Below are positions 1 through 7,083 of a stretch of DNA of 15,681 nucleotides, piece after piece. A program made the position numbers and the translations under genes. Within the stretch, counting starts at the first letter, position 1. Every line of letters begins with the position of its first letter. The DNA comes from JBNLBT01 sp050303435 (lineage in GTDB: Bacteria > Pseudomonadota > Gammaproteobacteria > Xanthomonadales > Marinicellaceae). The notes below the pieces were generated by a model that ran no database searches, was not told the DNA's origin, and saw only the letters and a list, made by a program, of their open reading frames with translations. Location: assembly GCA_050303435.1 (NCBI GenBank), contig JBNLBT010000075.1, forward strand, positions 1 to 15,681, written 5' to 3'.

Positions 1-1304
1 TCGGAATAGTCAACCGGGTCATACCCGTGGCGAAAACCCCCAAACGGGGTCAGGTGGTGATCGCGGGGTTGGGCCTGGCCATATTTTTTGATGACTACGC
101 CAACACCATGATTGTCGGCAATGCAACGCGTCCGGTGAGTGACCATTTGAAGATCTCGAGAGAAAAGCTGGCCTACCTGGTCGACTCCACCGCTGCACCG
201 GTGGCCTGCATTGCGCTGATCACCACCTGGGTGGGCTTTGAGGTCGGCCTGATCGACCCCCTGTTGGCCAAAGACGGCGCCGCCGAAGGCATCAATGTGG
301 TGGGTGATTCCGGCTATCTGGTGTTTCTGAATTCCATTCCGTACAGTTTTTATCCCATCCTGGCGATTGTCTTGACCCTGACCATTGCATTGAGCGGGCG
401 CGATTTCGGCCCCATGCTGAAGGCCGAACGCGCGGCACGCAACCACGGACCTGACGTGGAATTGCACCCCAACGACATGGAACACAACAACCCGCCGGTG
501 GAAGGCAAGCCGCAACGCGCAATCAACGCGGTGCTGCCCATCGCCGCGCTGATCTTCACCGTGATGGCCGGCCTGTACTACACCGGCTCGGACGGCAGCG
601 GCACACAGTCGCTGAAAGACATCATCGGTAACTCAAATTCCTACAAAGCCCTGCTGTGGGGTTCCATCGTCAGCGTCATCGTGGCCGGCATTCTGAGCAT
701 TGTGCAACGCATTCTGACGCTGGAACAGACCATCAATTCCTGGTACCGCGGCATCAAGGCCATGATCATTGCGATGATCATTTTGTTGCTGGCCTGGGCG
801 TTGTCGGCGGTGACCGGCGCGCTGGACACCAGCGAATACATTTCCGCGCAGATTGAAGATTCCATGGCGGTGCAGTGGATGCCGGCTCTGGTGTTCCTGC
901 TGGCGGCACTGACCGCTTTTGCCACCGGTTCAAGCTGGGGCGCCATGGGCATTTTGATTCCCTTGCTGATCCCGATCACCTGGGGCATGATGCAGGCCCA
1001 GGGTCTGGCCACACCGGAACACGCGCACATCGTGTATCTGGCCATCTCCTCTATTCTGGCCGGCGCGGTGTGGGGCGATCACTGTTCGCCGATATCCGAC
1101 ACCACCATCTTGTCGTCGATGGCCACCTGTTGCGATCACATTGAACACGTGCGCACACAGATTCCCTACGCCATGTACGCCGGCGCCTTTGCGCTGTTGC
1201 TGGGCATCATCCCGGCCAGCTTCGGCGTCAGCCTGTGGCTGGTGCTGCCAGCCTCAACGGCCTTGATGATCGGCGGCGTGTATTTGATCGGAAAGCGTGT
1301 ATGA
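1..1304 (+). CDS. NhaC-family Na+/H+ antiporter, 5' end outside window
   Basis: Integral inner-membrane antiporter that probably exchanges sodium for protons in pH and salt homeostasis. The reading frame is open from the first full codon at base 3, so the GTG at 27 is probably internal and the true start lies before the window; about 434 residues are visible. Family hallmarks are the stretch IFFDDYANTMIVG followed by a charged ISREK and VDSTAAPVA segment near the visible N-terminus, the GSSWGAMG segment around residue 300, and GDHCSPISDTTILSS in the C-terminal half. Many hydrophobic helices alternate with one long hydrophilic loop (roughly residues 130-170 of the visible part, rich in E, H, N and P). 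The stop codon overlaps the start of the Nudix gene in an ATGA, suggesting translational coupling. The ion specificity (Na+/H+ or another solute) is inferred from the family. Confidence 0.88.
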   Translation, partial: GIVNRVIPVAKTPKRGQVVIAGLGLAIFFDDYANTMIVGNATRPVSDHLKISREKLAYLVDSTAAPVACIALITTWVGFEVGLIDPLLAKDGAAEGINVVGDSGYLVFLNSIPYSFYPILAIVLTLTIALSGRDFGPMLKAERAARNHGPDVELHPNDMEHNNPPVEGKPQRAINAVLPIAALIFTVMAGLYYTGSDGSGTQSLKDIIGNSNSYKALLWGSIVSVIVAGILSIVQRILTLEQTINSWYRGIKAMIIAMIILLLAWALSAVTGALDTSEYISAQIEDSMAVQWMPALVFLLAALTAFATGSSWGAMGILIPLLIPITWGMMQAQGLATPEHAHIVYLAISSILAGAVWGDHCSPISDTTILSSMATCCDHIEHVRTQIPYAMYAGAFALLLGIIPASFGVSLWLVLPASTALMIGGVYLIGKRV

Positions 1305-1750
1305 GGTCCTGGTTGCCGCGCACCACCGTGGCCGCGGTGGTCGAACAGGAAGGCCGCTTTTTGGTGGTCGAAGAGGACATTCATGGCCGCCTGATACTCA
1401 ACCAGCCGGCCGGCCACCTGGAACCGGGCGAAACCCTGATTGAGGCGGCGGCGCGGGAAACCTTTGAGGAAACCGGCTGGCACATTGAGCCGGTGCACCT
1501 GATCGAATTTTCCCAGTGGACCAGCCCGAACAGCAAAAACCACTACCTGCGCGCCTGCTTTGCCGGCCGCGTCCTGTCGCACGACCCCGAAGCCACGCTG
1601 GATGTCGGCATCGTGCGGGCACTGTGGTTGAGCCGCGACGAAATAGCCCAACGCGCCGACGCGTTGCGCTCGCCCCTTGTATTGCGCCACATCGACCAAT
1701 ACATCAAGGGCAAACGGTATGATTTGGATGTTTTCAGTTACTGCGATTGA
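1301..1750 (+). CDS. nudJ: Nudix hydrolase, NudJ-like phosphatase
   Basis: A 149-residue Nudix hydrolase. NudJ proteins hydrolyse nucleoside di- and triphosphates and hydroxymethylpyrimidine diphosphate, a thiamin precursor. The Nudix box is complete at residues 38-60: G38, E44, R52-E53, E56-E57 and G59, matching GX5EX7REUXEEXGU. The frame is open further upstream inside the antiporter gene, but the ATG at 1301 gives the usual family length and N-terminus (MRSWLPRTTVAAVVE), so I chose it. It overlaps the antiporter stop by 4 bases. mnmA starts 2 bases after its stop, the same nudJ-mnmA-hflD order as in E. coli (ymfB-mnmA-hflD). The NudJ name rests on this synteny and overall similarity; the substrate cannot be read from the sequence. 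Confidence 0.88.
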   Translation: MRSWLPRTTVAAVVEQEGRFLVVEEDIHGRLILNQPAGHLEPGETLIEAAARETFEETGWHIEPVHLIEFSQWTSPNSKNHYLRACFAGRVLSHDPEATLDVGIVRALWLSRDEIAQRADALRSPLVLRHIDQYIKGKRYDLDVFSYCD

Positions 1751-1752
1751 TC

Positions 1753-2868
1753 ATGGGCGATAAGCAAACGGTGATGGTGGGCATGTCCGGCGGAGTGGAT
1801 TCTTCGCTGTCGGCCGCACTGTTGTTGCAACAGGGCCACCGCGTTGAAGGCATGTTCATGAAGAACTGGGAAGAAGACGACACAGACACCGTGTGCCAGG
1901 CCGATGAAGACGTCAAGGACGCACAATCAGTGTGTGACCGTCTGGGCATCCGCCTGCACCGACGCAATTTTTCCGCCGAATACTGGGATTATGTATTCGA
2001 AGATTTTCTCACCGAATACCGACGCGGCCGCACCCCCAACCCGGACATCCTGTGCAACCGCGAGATCAAGTTCAAGACGTTTCTCGACCACGCCGACGAT
2101 CTCGGCGCCGCGCGCATGGCCACCGGACACTACGTGCGTTCACGCCAGACTGAGCACGGCTGGGAACTGCTCAAGGGCCTGGATGCCAACAAGGACCAGA
2201 GCTATTTTCTCTACACCATCGGCCAGGCGCAACTGGCGCGATCGCTGTTTCCACTCGGCGAACTGGACAAAACCGAAGTGCGCGCGCGGGCGCTTGAACT
2301 GGGCCTGTCAACGCACGACAAAAAAGATTCCACCGGGATCTGCTTCATCGGTGAAAAACGCTTCCAGAGTTTCCTCGCGCAATACCTGACCCCCAAACCC
2401 GGCGCCATCCTGACGCCGCAGGGCCAGACCATCGGACGACACCAAGGCCTGATGTTCTACACCATTGGGCAGCGCCAGGGCCTGGGCATCGGCGGCGTAC
2501 GCAACGCCCCGCCCCTGCCCTGGTTTGTGGCGGCCAAATCGCACCACAACAACGCCCTGATTGCAGTCCAGGGCGGCGACCACGCAGCGCTGCAGAGCCA
2601 CTCGCTGCATTGCGTGGATTTAAGCTGGGTTGCGGGACAGGCACCGGCCGATGCCTTTGAATGCAGCGCCAAAGTGCGCTATCGACAATCCGATCAGCCC
2701 TGCCTCGTGCGCGTGAACGGCGCCACCGCCGAGGTTGAATTTGTCGCACCGCAACGCGCGGTCACTCCCGGCCAGTCGATTGTTTTTTACGCCGGTGACG
2801 TGTGCCTGGGTGGCGGCGTCATTGACCTAACCGACCGGCTCAACCAACAATGTGAGTTTACATCATGA
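1753..2868 (+). CDS. mnmA: tRNA-specific 2-thiouridylase MnmA
   Basis: Cytoplasmic enzyme that puts sulfur on C2 of wobble uridine 34 in tRNAs for Lys, Glu and Gln, taking ATP and persulfide sulfur from the cysteine desulfurase and Tus relay. The 371-residue product has the PP-loop SGGVDSS at residues 12-18, the first catalytic cysteine C101 in NPDILCNREIKF, and the second, C197, in STGICFIGEK (E. coli C102 and C199). Family length is about 360-370. A TTG at 1747 would add two residues, but the ATG at 1753 is preferred because it follows the nudJ stop directly and gives the normal N-terminus. No good Shine-Dalgarno sequence is visible, so translation is probably coupled to nudJ. The stop overlaps the hflD start as ATGA. 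Confidence 0.97.
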   Translation: MGDKQTVMVGMSGGVDSSLSAALLLQQGHRVEGMFMKNWEEDDTDTVCQADEDVKDAQSVCDRLGIRLHRRNFSAEYWDYVFEDFLTEYRRGRTPNPDILCNREIKFKTFLDHADDLGAARMATGHYVRSRQTEHGWELLKGLDANKDQSYFLYTIGQAQLARSLFPLGELDKTEVRARALELGLSTHDKKDSTGICFIGEKRFQSFLAQYLTPKPGAILTPQGQTIGRHQGLMFYTIGQRQGLGIGGVRNAPPLPWFVAAKSHHNNALIAVQGGDHAALQSHSLHCVDLSWVAGQAPADAFECSAKVRYRQSDQPCLVRVNGATAEVEFVAPQRAVTPGQSIVFYAGDVCLGGGVIDLTDRLNQQCEFTS

Positions 2869-3473
2869 ATGAATTGACCATCGCACTGGCGGCCGTGTTT
2901 CAGGCCGGGTCCCTGGCCGATGAACTGGCCAACTCCGGCGCCGTGCGAGATTTGGACAGCTGGCACGTCAGTCTCGACAGTTTGTATAAAATCGACGCCA
3001 CCGACACCCGTGACGTGTTCAACAACAACATCGCCGGCCTCTCATTGGGTCTGAACAACATGATCAAAGCCCTGAACAAGGACCCGCATTTCATGCCGGT
3101 GCTGAAATACAGCCTGACCCTGCTGGCCCTGCAGCCAAAACTGATGGCACACCCAAAACACCTGGAGACCATTCAAAAAGGCATTCTCGATTCCAAAGCG
3201 CTGCGGGCGCCGGACGATCGCTATCCGCAGGCGGTGATCACCAAGCTGGCCAACATCTATTCCGGCACGGTCAGCCTGTTGCAACCGCGCGTCATCATCA
3301 CCGGCAAACCGTATCACCTGAAACAGCCGCACGTCACGGAAAAAATCCGTGCCACGCTGCTGGCCGGCATTCGCGCCGCGGTGCTGTGGAGACAATTGGG
3401 TGGCAAGCAATGGCAATTGCTGTTCAAACGCAAGGCTTACATCGAGCAGGCGAAAAAATTGCTGGTGGTTTGA
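2865..3473 (+). CDS. hflD: High frequency lysogenization protein HflD homologue
   Basis: A 202-residue, largely helical protein of the HflD family (E. coli HflD is 213 residues). In E. coli it is peripherally membrane-associated and affects phage lambda lysogenization by interacting with CII; its role for the host is poorly known. Recognition rests on the N-terminus NELTIALAAVFQAG, the SLYKIDATDT and GLSLGLNNMIKAL segments, and its position directly after mnmA with a 4-base ATGA overlap. In E. coli the next gene is purB. Here the operon ends at the terminator 40 bases downstream and purB is absent. A small inverted repeat (TTGCCC 3477-3482, GGGCAA 3492-3497) lies between the stop and the terminator. 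Confidence 0.9.
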   Translation: MNELTIALAAVFQAGSLADELANSGAVRDLDSWHVSLDSLYKIDATDTRDVFNNNIAGLSLGLNNMIKALNKDPHFMPVLKYSLTLLALQPKLMAHPKHLETIQKGILDSKALRAPDDRYPQAVITKLANIYSGTVSLLQPRVIITGKPYHLKQPHVTEKIRATLLAGIRAAVLWRQLGGKQWQLLFKRKAYIEQAKKLLVV

Positions 3474-3512
3474 CGGTTGCCCCACTCACATGGGCAAGCC
3501 CAATTCACGGAC

Positions 3513-3545
3513 AAAAAAAAACGGCCACACGGGCCGTTTTTTTTA
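3513..3545. terminator. Bidirectional intrinsic terminator between hflD and FHA gene
   Basis: A perfect 6-bp stem, ACGGCC (3521-3526) with GGCCGT (3532-3537), has a 5-base loop and is flanked by a run of A on the left (3513-3521) and T on the right (3537-3544). Read on either strand it ends in a U-run, so it fits as a shared terminator for the convergent hflD and FHA transcripts. Confidence 0.93.
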
Positions 3546-3559
3546 TTTGCTGTGCAATT

Positions 3560-4378
3560 TCACTTGATGAACTGATCCAGCCAGCCCATGTAGTACGCCG
3601 CAGCGCCTCCGGCCACCAGCAACACCAACAGGGTCACCAGCCATTTGCCGGCGCCGCCCCCGGAGGTGCCCTGATCGGCCTGCTCGGCGGTGCTGCTGGC
3701 CGCGGGTTTGCGCGCCGCAGCGCGCGCAGGCGCCTGTTTGGTGTCGTGTTGATCCTGCGGCATGCCCGGCGTCTGAATCAGGAAGCGGATGTTGTCCAAC
3801 CGCACTTCATCGCCCACTTCCAGACTGTGCTCGGAGACTTTGTTGCCGTTCACAAAGGTGCCATTGGAAGAACCCAGATCTTTGATGGTGATGCCGTCGG
3901 CGTCCACCGCAATGTGCGCGTGCTTGCGCGAAATGCCTTCGTCGTTGACGCAAATGTCGCAATCCGAATGGCGGCCCAGGGTGGTCACACCACGCAGCGG
4001 AAAGGTTTTGCCGAAATAGGAACCGGACACACCGCGCAGAATGTACTTGGGCAGTGCCATGCGAATGCGCGTCTGATTGCTGTCGTCCTGTTTGCTTTCA
4101 CCGGAAACGATTTTGCAATGGGTCTGCGAAATGATCACCAGATCGCCGTCGCGGACTTCACGGTTGGTTTTCACCAGCTTGCCATTGACAGAAACCAGGC
4201 AGGCCGGGTTGTCGATGGACACATGCACTTCCCCGTCTTTGGAGGTGAAGGTGACGTGTTTGGCCGCGATGCCGGTGGCCTGCAGATTGATGTCGGCCTC
4301 CGCTGAGCTGCCCAGCGTGGTCACGCCTTCAGCCAGACTCACGTCCTTATGCTCTCCATGAGGAAAATGTATTTTCAT
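3560..4378 (-). CDS. Double-FHA-domain protein with C-terminal membrane anchor
   Basis: A 272-residue protein with two forkhead-associated (FHA) modules and a single C-terminal hydrophobic helix. FHA domains bind phosphothreonine peptides. Domain 2 (about residues 110-205) is canonical: G135-R136, S150-R-K-H153, and the turn with S171-N172-G173-T174 and N177-G178. Domain 1 (about 1-92) has the same frame but lacks key residues: S24 replaces the Arg after Gly, A38 replaces the Ser of SxxH, and the SNG turn is degenerate, so it may no longer bind phosphothreonine. An Ala/Gln/Gly/Ser-rich linker (206-244) leads to a transmembrane segment at about 246-264 and a short tail, so both FHA modules should face the cytoplasm in a tail-anchored arrangement. 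No kinase or phosphatase gene is nearby. It has its own promoter and an AAGGGG ribosome site; its partner is unknown. Confidence 0.88.
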   Translation of the reverse strand: MKIHFPHGEHKDVSLAEGVTTLGSSAEADINLQATGIAAKHVTFTSKDGEVHVSIDNPACLVSVNGKLVKTNREVRDGDLVIISQTHCKIVSGESKQDDSNQTRIRMALPKYILRGVSGSYFGKTFPLRGVTTLGRHSDCDICVNDEGISRKHAHIAVDADGITIKDLGSSNGTFVNGNKVSEHSLEVGDEVRLDNIRFLIQTPGMPQDQHDTKQAPARAAARKPAASSTAEQADQGTSGGGAGKWLVTLLVLLVAGGAAAYYMGWLDQFIK

Positions 4379-4415
4379 GTTCTACCCCTTCTGTATGCTG
4401 ATATCTCTTGCATTG

Positions 4416-4424
4416 ATTATAGCA
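4416..4424 (-). promoter_or_regulatory. Extended -10 promoter of the FHA gene
   Basis: On the minus strand this reads TGCTATAAT, a perfect TGn-TATAAT extended -10, about 40 bases before the FHA start codon. The best -35 candidate, TTGTTT (4441-4446), has a long 19-base spacer, so recognition probably leans on the TG extension. A purine-rich AAGGGG site follows, just before the ATG. Confidence 0.65.
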
Positions 4425-4476
4425 AAGTTTGACGCACCCCAAACAACAAATTGCACACTGTCCAAGGCACTGAAAC

Positions 4477-4500
4477 GCGGCGCGCCCACGGGCCCGCCGC
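4477..4500 (-). terminator. GC-rich hairpin just after serS
   Basis: A 24-base near-palindrome begins 7 bases past the serS stop. Six G/C pairs, one C-C mismatch and three or four more pairs close a very short loop. On the minus strand it is followed by GTTTCA rather than a proper U-run, so it may be a weak or factor-assisted terminator, or a 3'-end stabiliser. Confidence 0.4.
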
Positions 4501-4507
4501 ACTCAAA

Positions 4508-5785
4508 TCACGTCACCGCGTTGATTCTTTCCACACCACCCATGTAGGGCCTGAGTGCTTCGGGCACATCCACGCTGCCGTCCGCGTTCTGATTGTTTTC
4601 CAGCACCGCAATCAAGGTGCGTCCCACCGCCAACCCTGAACCGTTCAGGGTGTGCAGCAAGCGGGTGGCTTTTTCACCGGTGGCGCGAAAACGTGCGCCC
4701 ATGCGGCGCGCCTGAAAATCCACGCAATTGGAACAGGAGGATATTTCGCGGTAGGTGTCCTGCGCCGGCAGCCACACTTCGATGTCGTGCGTTTTCGCGG
4801 CGCTGAAACCCATGTCTCCGGTGCACAACACAATCACCCGATACGGCAGTTCCAGTGCCTGCAGGATGGCCTCGGCGTGCGCCGTCATTTCATCCAGCGC
4901 CTGATAGGAATCGTCGGGGTGCACCACCTGCACCATTTCCACTTTGTCAAATTGGTGCTGGCGAATCATGCCGCGCGTGTCCTTGCCGTAACTGCCGGCC
5001 TCTTTGCGGAAACACGGCGTGTGTGCGGTCATTTTCAGCGGCAACTCGGCGGCGTCCAGAATGCGATCGGCGACCAGATTGGTCAACGGCACCTCAGCGG
5101 TGGGAATCAAAAAACGCGCGTCTTCAGTGATGAAAGCATCGTCCCTGAACTTCGGCAGTTGCCCGGAACCGAACATGGTTGTCTCATTGACCAGATAAGG
5201 CACGTAGTATTCGGTGTAGCCGTGCTGGCGCGTGTGCAGATCAAGCATGAATTGCGTCAGGGCGCGGTGCAAACGCGCCACGCCGTCCTTGAGCACGGTG
5301 AACCGGCTGCCGGCCAGTTCGGCCGCGGCGTCGGCGTTGAGGCCGCCGTGCAAAGCCCCCAGGGCCACGTGATCGCGCACTTCAAAATCAAAAGTTCTGG
5401 GCGTGCCCCAGCGACGCAATTCGACGTTGTCGTTTTCATCGGCGCCGAGCGGCACCGATTCATGCGGCAGATTGGGGGTGTAATGCAGCACCGCCTCGAT
5501 TTCGCTTTGAATGGCTTTCAGCGATTGTTCAGCCTCGGCCAGTTCTGCCGCAATTTCGGCCACGCGATCAAAATGCACTTGCGCGTCCTCGCCGCGCGAC
5601 TTGGCCTGCCCTATGGCCTTGGATTCCACTTTGCGCTGATTTTGCAGGTGCTCGGTGCGCACCTGGGTGTCTTTGCGGCGCTGCTCCAGTTCGCGCCATT
5701 GGGCCACGTCCAAATCGTAGCCGCGGTGTTTCAGTTGCGCGGCGACGCTTTCCGGGTCTTTGCGCAGGGCTTGGGGGTCCAGCAT
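4508..5785 (-). CDS. serS: Seryl-tRNA synthetase
   Basis: A 425-residue class II aminoacyl-tRNA synthetase that charges tRNA-Ser (and tRNA-Sec where present) with serine in the cytoplasm. The N-terminal charged helical region (about residues 28-100) is the long antiparallel coiled coil that grips the tRNA variable arm. Motif 2 lies around residues 256-284 (FRKEAGSYG, then RGMIRQHQFDKVEM). Motif 3 lies around 384-396 (GLAVGRTLIAVLEN), preceded by the ISSCSNCVDFQARR segment. Length matches the family (about 425-430). The ATG start is supported by MLDPQALRKDPE, the usual N-terminus, and by a purine-rich GAGAG just upstream. It follows dnaQ after 102 bases that carry a probable promoter with an inverted repeat. 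Confidence 0.98.
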   Translation of the reverse strand: MLDPQALRKDPESVAAQLKHRGYDLDVAQWRELEQRRKDTQVRTEHLQNQRKVESKAIGQAKSRGEDAQVHFDRVAEIAAELAEAEQSLKAIQSEIEAVLHYTPNLPHESVPLGADENDNVELRRWGTPRTFDFEVRDHVALGALHGGLNADAAAELAGSRFTVLKDGVARLHRALTQFMLDLHTRQHGYTEYYVPYLVNETTMFGSGQLPKFRDDAFITEDARFLIPTAEVPLTNLVADRILDAAELPLKMTAHTPCFRKEAGSYGKDTRGMIRQHQFDKVEMVQVVHPDDSYQALDEMTAHAEAILQALELPYRVIVLCTGDMGFSAAKTHDIEVWLPAQDTYREISSCSNCVDFQARRMGARFRATGEKATRLLHTLNGSGLAVGRTLIAVLENNQNADGSVDVPEALRPYMGGVERINAVT

Positions 5786-5800
5786 GTCTCTCGGGTCGCT

Positions 5801-5827
5801 TGAAAAGCCTGAATTTTATGCTTTTCA
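5801..5827 (-). promoter_or_regulatory. Probable serS promoter with inverted repeat around the -10
   Basis: On the minus strand, TGAAAAGC (5820-5827) and GCTTTTCA (5801-5808) form a perfect 8-bp inverted repeat with an 11-base spacer. A TAAAAT hexamer (5813-5818) sits inside the spacer and could be the serS -10, about 28 bases before the start codon. The candidate -35, TTTCAA, with a 17-base spacer is poor. The repeat could be a repressor operator, a leader hairpin, or a weak end signal for dnaQ. Confidence 0.4.
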
Positions 5828-5887
5828 GCGTGCGATTGAAAGCCCAATGCGGCAATTTATCGGCGCGATCGACTGCGCCAGTGTGGA

Positions 5888-6586
5888 TCAGTCAGACTCG
5901 AACCAGTGCGAGGGCGCATCCAGATGCTCTTCAAGCCAGCGTCTGTGCGCCTGCAACTCCTCAGCACTGGCGCGTTGATGCACCAGCGGGGGCAGATTGG
6001 ACAAATCAAACTGGCGACTGCGCTGCTGCGATTTGGCGGCGGCGCCACCGCCCAGATCCAGCGCGGTCTGCCCGCCGGTCATGGCCAGATACACTTGCGC
6101 CAGAATGCGCGCATCCAGCAAGGCGCCGTGCAGCGTGCGGTGTGCGTTGTTGATCGCGTAGCGCTTGCACAGGGCGTCCAGATTGTTGCGCGCGCCCGGG
6201 TGTTTTTGTCGCGCCAACAGCAGCGAATCGGTGATCTGACAGCGCTCTTCCAGCGGCGTTTCATGTCCACACAGACTCAGCTCATGGTTGAGAAAACCCA
6301 CGTCGAAGGCCGCGTTGTGAATCACCAGCTCCGCCCCGTCGATGAATTCAAGCAAGGCATCGGCCACCTGGGCAAACAAGGGTTTGTCGGCGAGAAAATC
6401 ATTGCTGATGCCGTGCACTTCCATGGCCCCGGCTTCGATTTCGCGCTGCGGGTTGATGTATTGATGAAAGGTTTCATCGGTCAATTCGCGGTTCACCACC
6501 ACCACCGCACCGATTTCTATCACGCGATGACCTTCGCTGTATTCCAGGCCGGTGGTTTCAGTGTCGAGCATGATCTGACGGTTCAT
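5888..6586 (-). CDS. dnaQ: DNA polymerase III epsilon subunit (3'-5' proofreading exonuclease)
   Basis: The 232-residue proofreading subunit of the replicative polymerase core. The DEDDh exonuclease residues are all visible: D8 and E10 in LDTETTG (Exo I), D95 in NAAFDVGFL (Exo II), and H153 and D158 in HGALLDAR (Exo III). A QTALDL segment at residues 173-178 sits just after the exonuclease domain, where E. coli epsilon has its beta-clamp contact (QTSMAF), and may serve the same role. The C-terminal tail (LPPLVHQRASAEELQAHRRW) resembles the alpha-binding tail of the family. Its start overlaps the rnhA stop by an ATGA, so the two are co-transcribed and probably translationally coupled. In E. 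coli the same two genes are divergent. Confidence 0.96.
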   Translation of the reverse strand: MNRQIMLDTETTGLEYSEGHRVIEIGAVVVVNRELTDETFHQYINPQREIEAGAMEVHGISNDFLADKPLFAQVADALLEFIDGAELVIHNAAFDVGFLNHELSLCGHETPLEERCQITDSLLLARQKHPGARNNLDALCKRYAINNAHRTLHGALLDARILAQVYLAMTGGQTALDLGGGAAAKSQQRSRQFDLSNLPPLVHQRASAEELQAHRRWLEEHLDAPSHWFESD

Positions 6587-7044
6587 GCGTCGCGCTCCAG
6601 CTGCGCCTTCTTGCGTTCGGCGCGACGCCGCGCTTCGTCGTCAACGCGTTCATTCTCAGGATGGCCGCTGTGGCCCTTGACCCAATGCCAGTCAACCCGG
6701 TGCTCGGCGTTCAAAACATCCAGTTTCTGCCACAAATCGGCGTTCTTGACGGCCTGCTTGCGTGCGTTCTTCCAGGCGTTGCGCTTCCACCCCGGCAGCC
6801 ACTCGGTGATGCCGCTGATCAGGTATTTGGAGTCGGTGTACAGATCCACCCGACAGCGTTTTTTCAATTGCTTCAAACCCTGAATCGCGGCCAGCATTTC
6901 CATGCGGTTGTTGGTGGTTTCGGCGTGCGCGCCGGCGAGCATTTTTTCATTGCGGCCGCTGCGCAACAAGGCCGCCCAGCCGCCCGGCCCGGGGTTGCCC
7001 AGGCACGCGCCGTCGGTGAAAATTTCTACGTGGTGCAGCGTCAA
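6583..7044 (-). CDS. rnhA: Ribonuclease HI
   Basis: A 153-residue endonuclease that cuts the RNA strand of RNA-DNA hybrids, removing primers and R-loops. The catalytic carboxylates D11 (FTDGAC), E49 (NNRMEM), D71 (YTDSK) and D135 (NERVDD), and the flexible-loop H125 (VKGHSGH), match E. coli D10, E48, D70, D134 and H124. The start is a TTG: an in-frame stop lies 18 bases upstream with no ATG or GTG between, and this codon gives the normal N-terminus for the family. No Shine-Dalgarno sequence precedes it, so translation may be modest. It is the first gene of a pair with dnaQ and divergent from gloB, with only 39 bases between the two start codons. Confidence 0.96.
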   Translation of the reverse strand: MTLHHVEIFTDGACLGNPGPGGWAALLRSGRNEKMLAGAHAETTNNRMEMLAAIQGLKQLKKRCRVDLYTDSKYLISGITEWLPGWKRNAWKNARKQAVKNADLWQKLDVLNAEHRVDWHWVKGHSGHPENERVDDEARRRAERKKAQLERDA

Positions 7045-7045
7045 T

Positions 7046-7075
7046 TTGAAATGCGTTTAAAAAAAAGCGATTATA
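7046..7075. promoter_or_regulatory. Overlapping divergent promoters of rnhA-dnaQ and gloB
   Basis: On the minus strand 7070-7075 reads TATAAT, a perfect -10 for rnhA, though its -35 is weak. On the plus strand TTGAAA (7046-7051) is followed after 17 bases by GATTAT (7069-7074), a plausible gloB promoter. The two -10 elements share the same bases, so RNA polymerase could serve only one direction at a time. An A8 run (7059-7066) lies between. Confidence 0.5.
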
Positions 7076-7083
7076 TGCGCACC

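Noticed and set aside
27..29. GTG at 27 as the true start of the antiporter gene
   Set aside because: The frame is open to the window edge, and NhaC proteins carry further transmembrane helices before the IFFDDYANT motif.
1235..1300. Longer start for the Nudix gene inside the antiporter gene
   Set aside because: The extra 22 residues have no family counterpart; the ATG at 1301 gives the standard NudJ length and an ATGA junction.
3386..4306. Open frame (306 codons) running from the end of hflD through the FHA gene on the plus strand
   Set aside because: It crosses the strong terminator at 3513-3545 and is antisense to the FHA gene; no motif or ribosome site supports it.
4652..5803. Long open frame (383 codons) on the plus strand opposite serS
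   Set aside because: serS is unmistakable on the other strand; the antisense product has low-information His/Gln/Val-rich composition.
6661..7083. In-frame upstream extension of gloB into rnhA
   Set aside because: The frame is open, but the added residues are the antisense of rnhA, and glyoxalase II proteins begin at the residues encoded from 7084.
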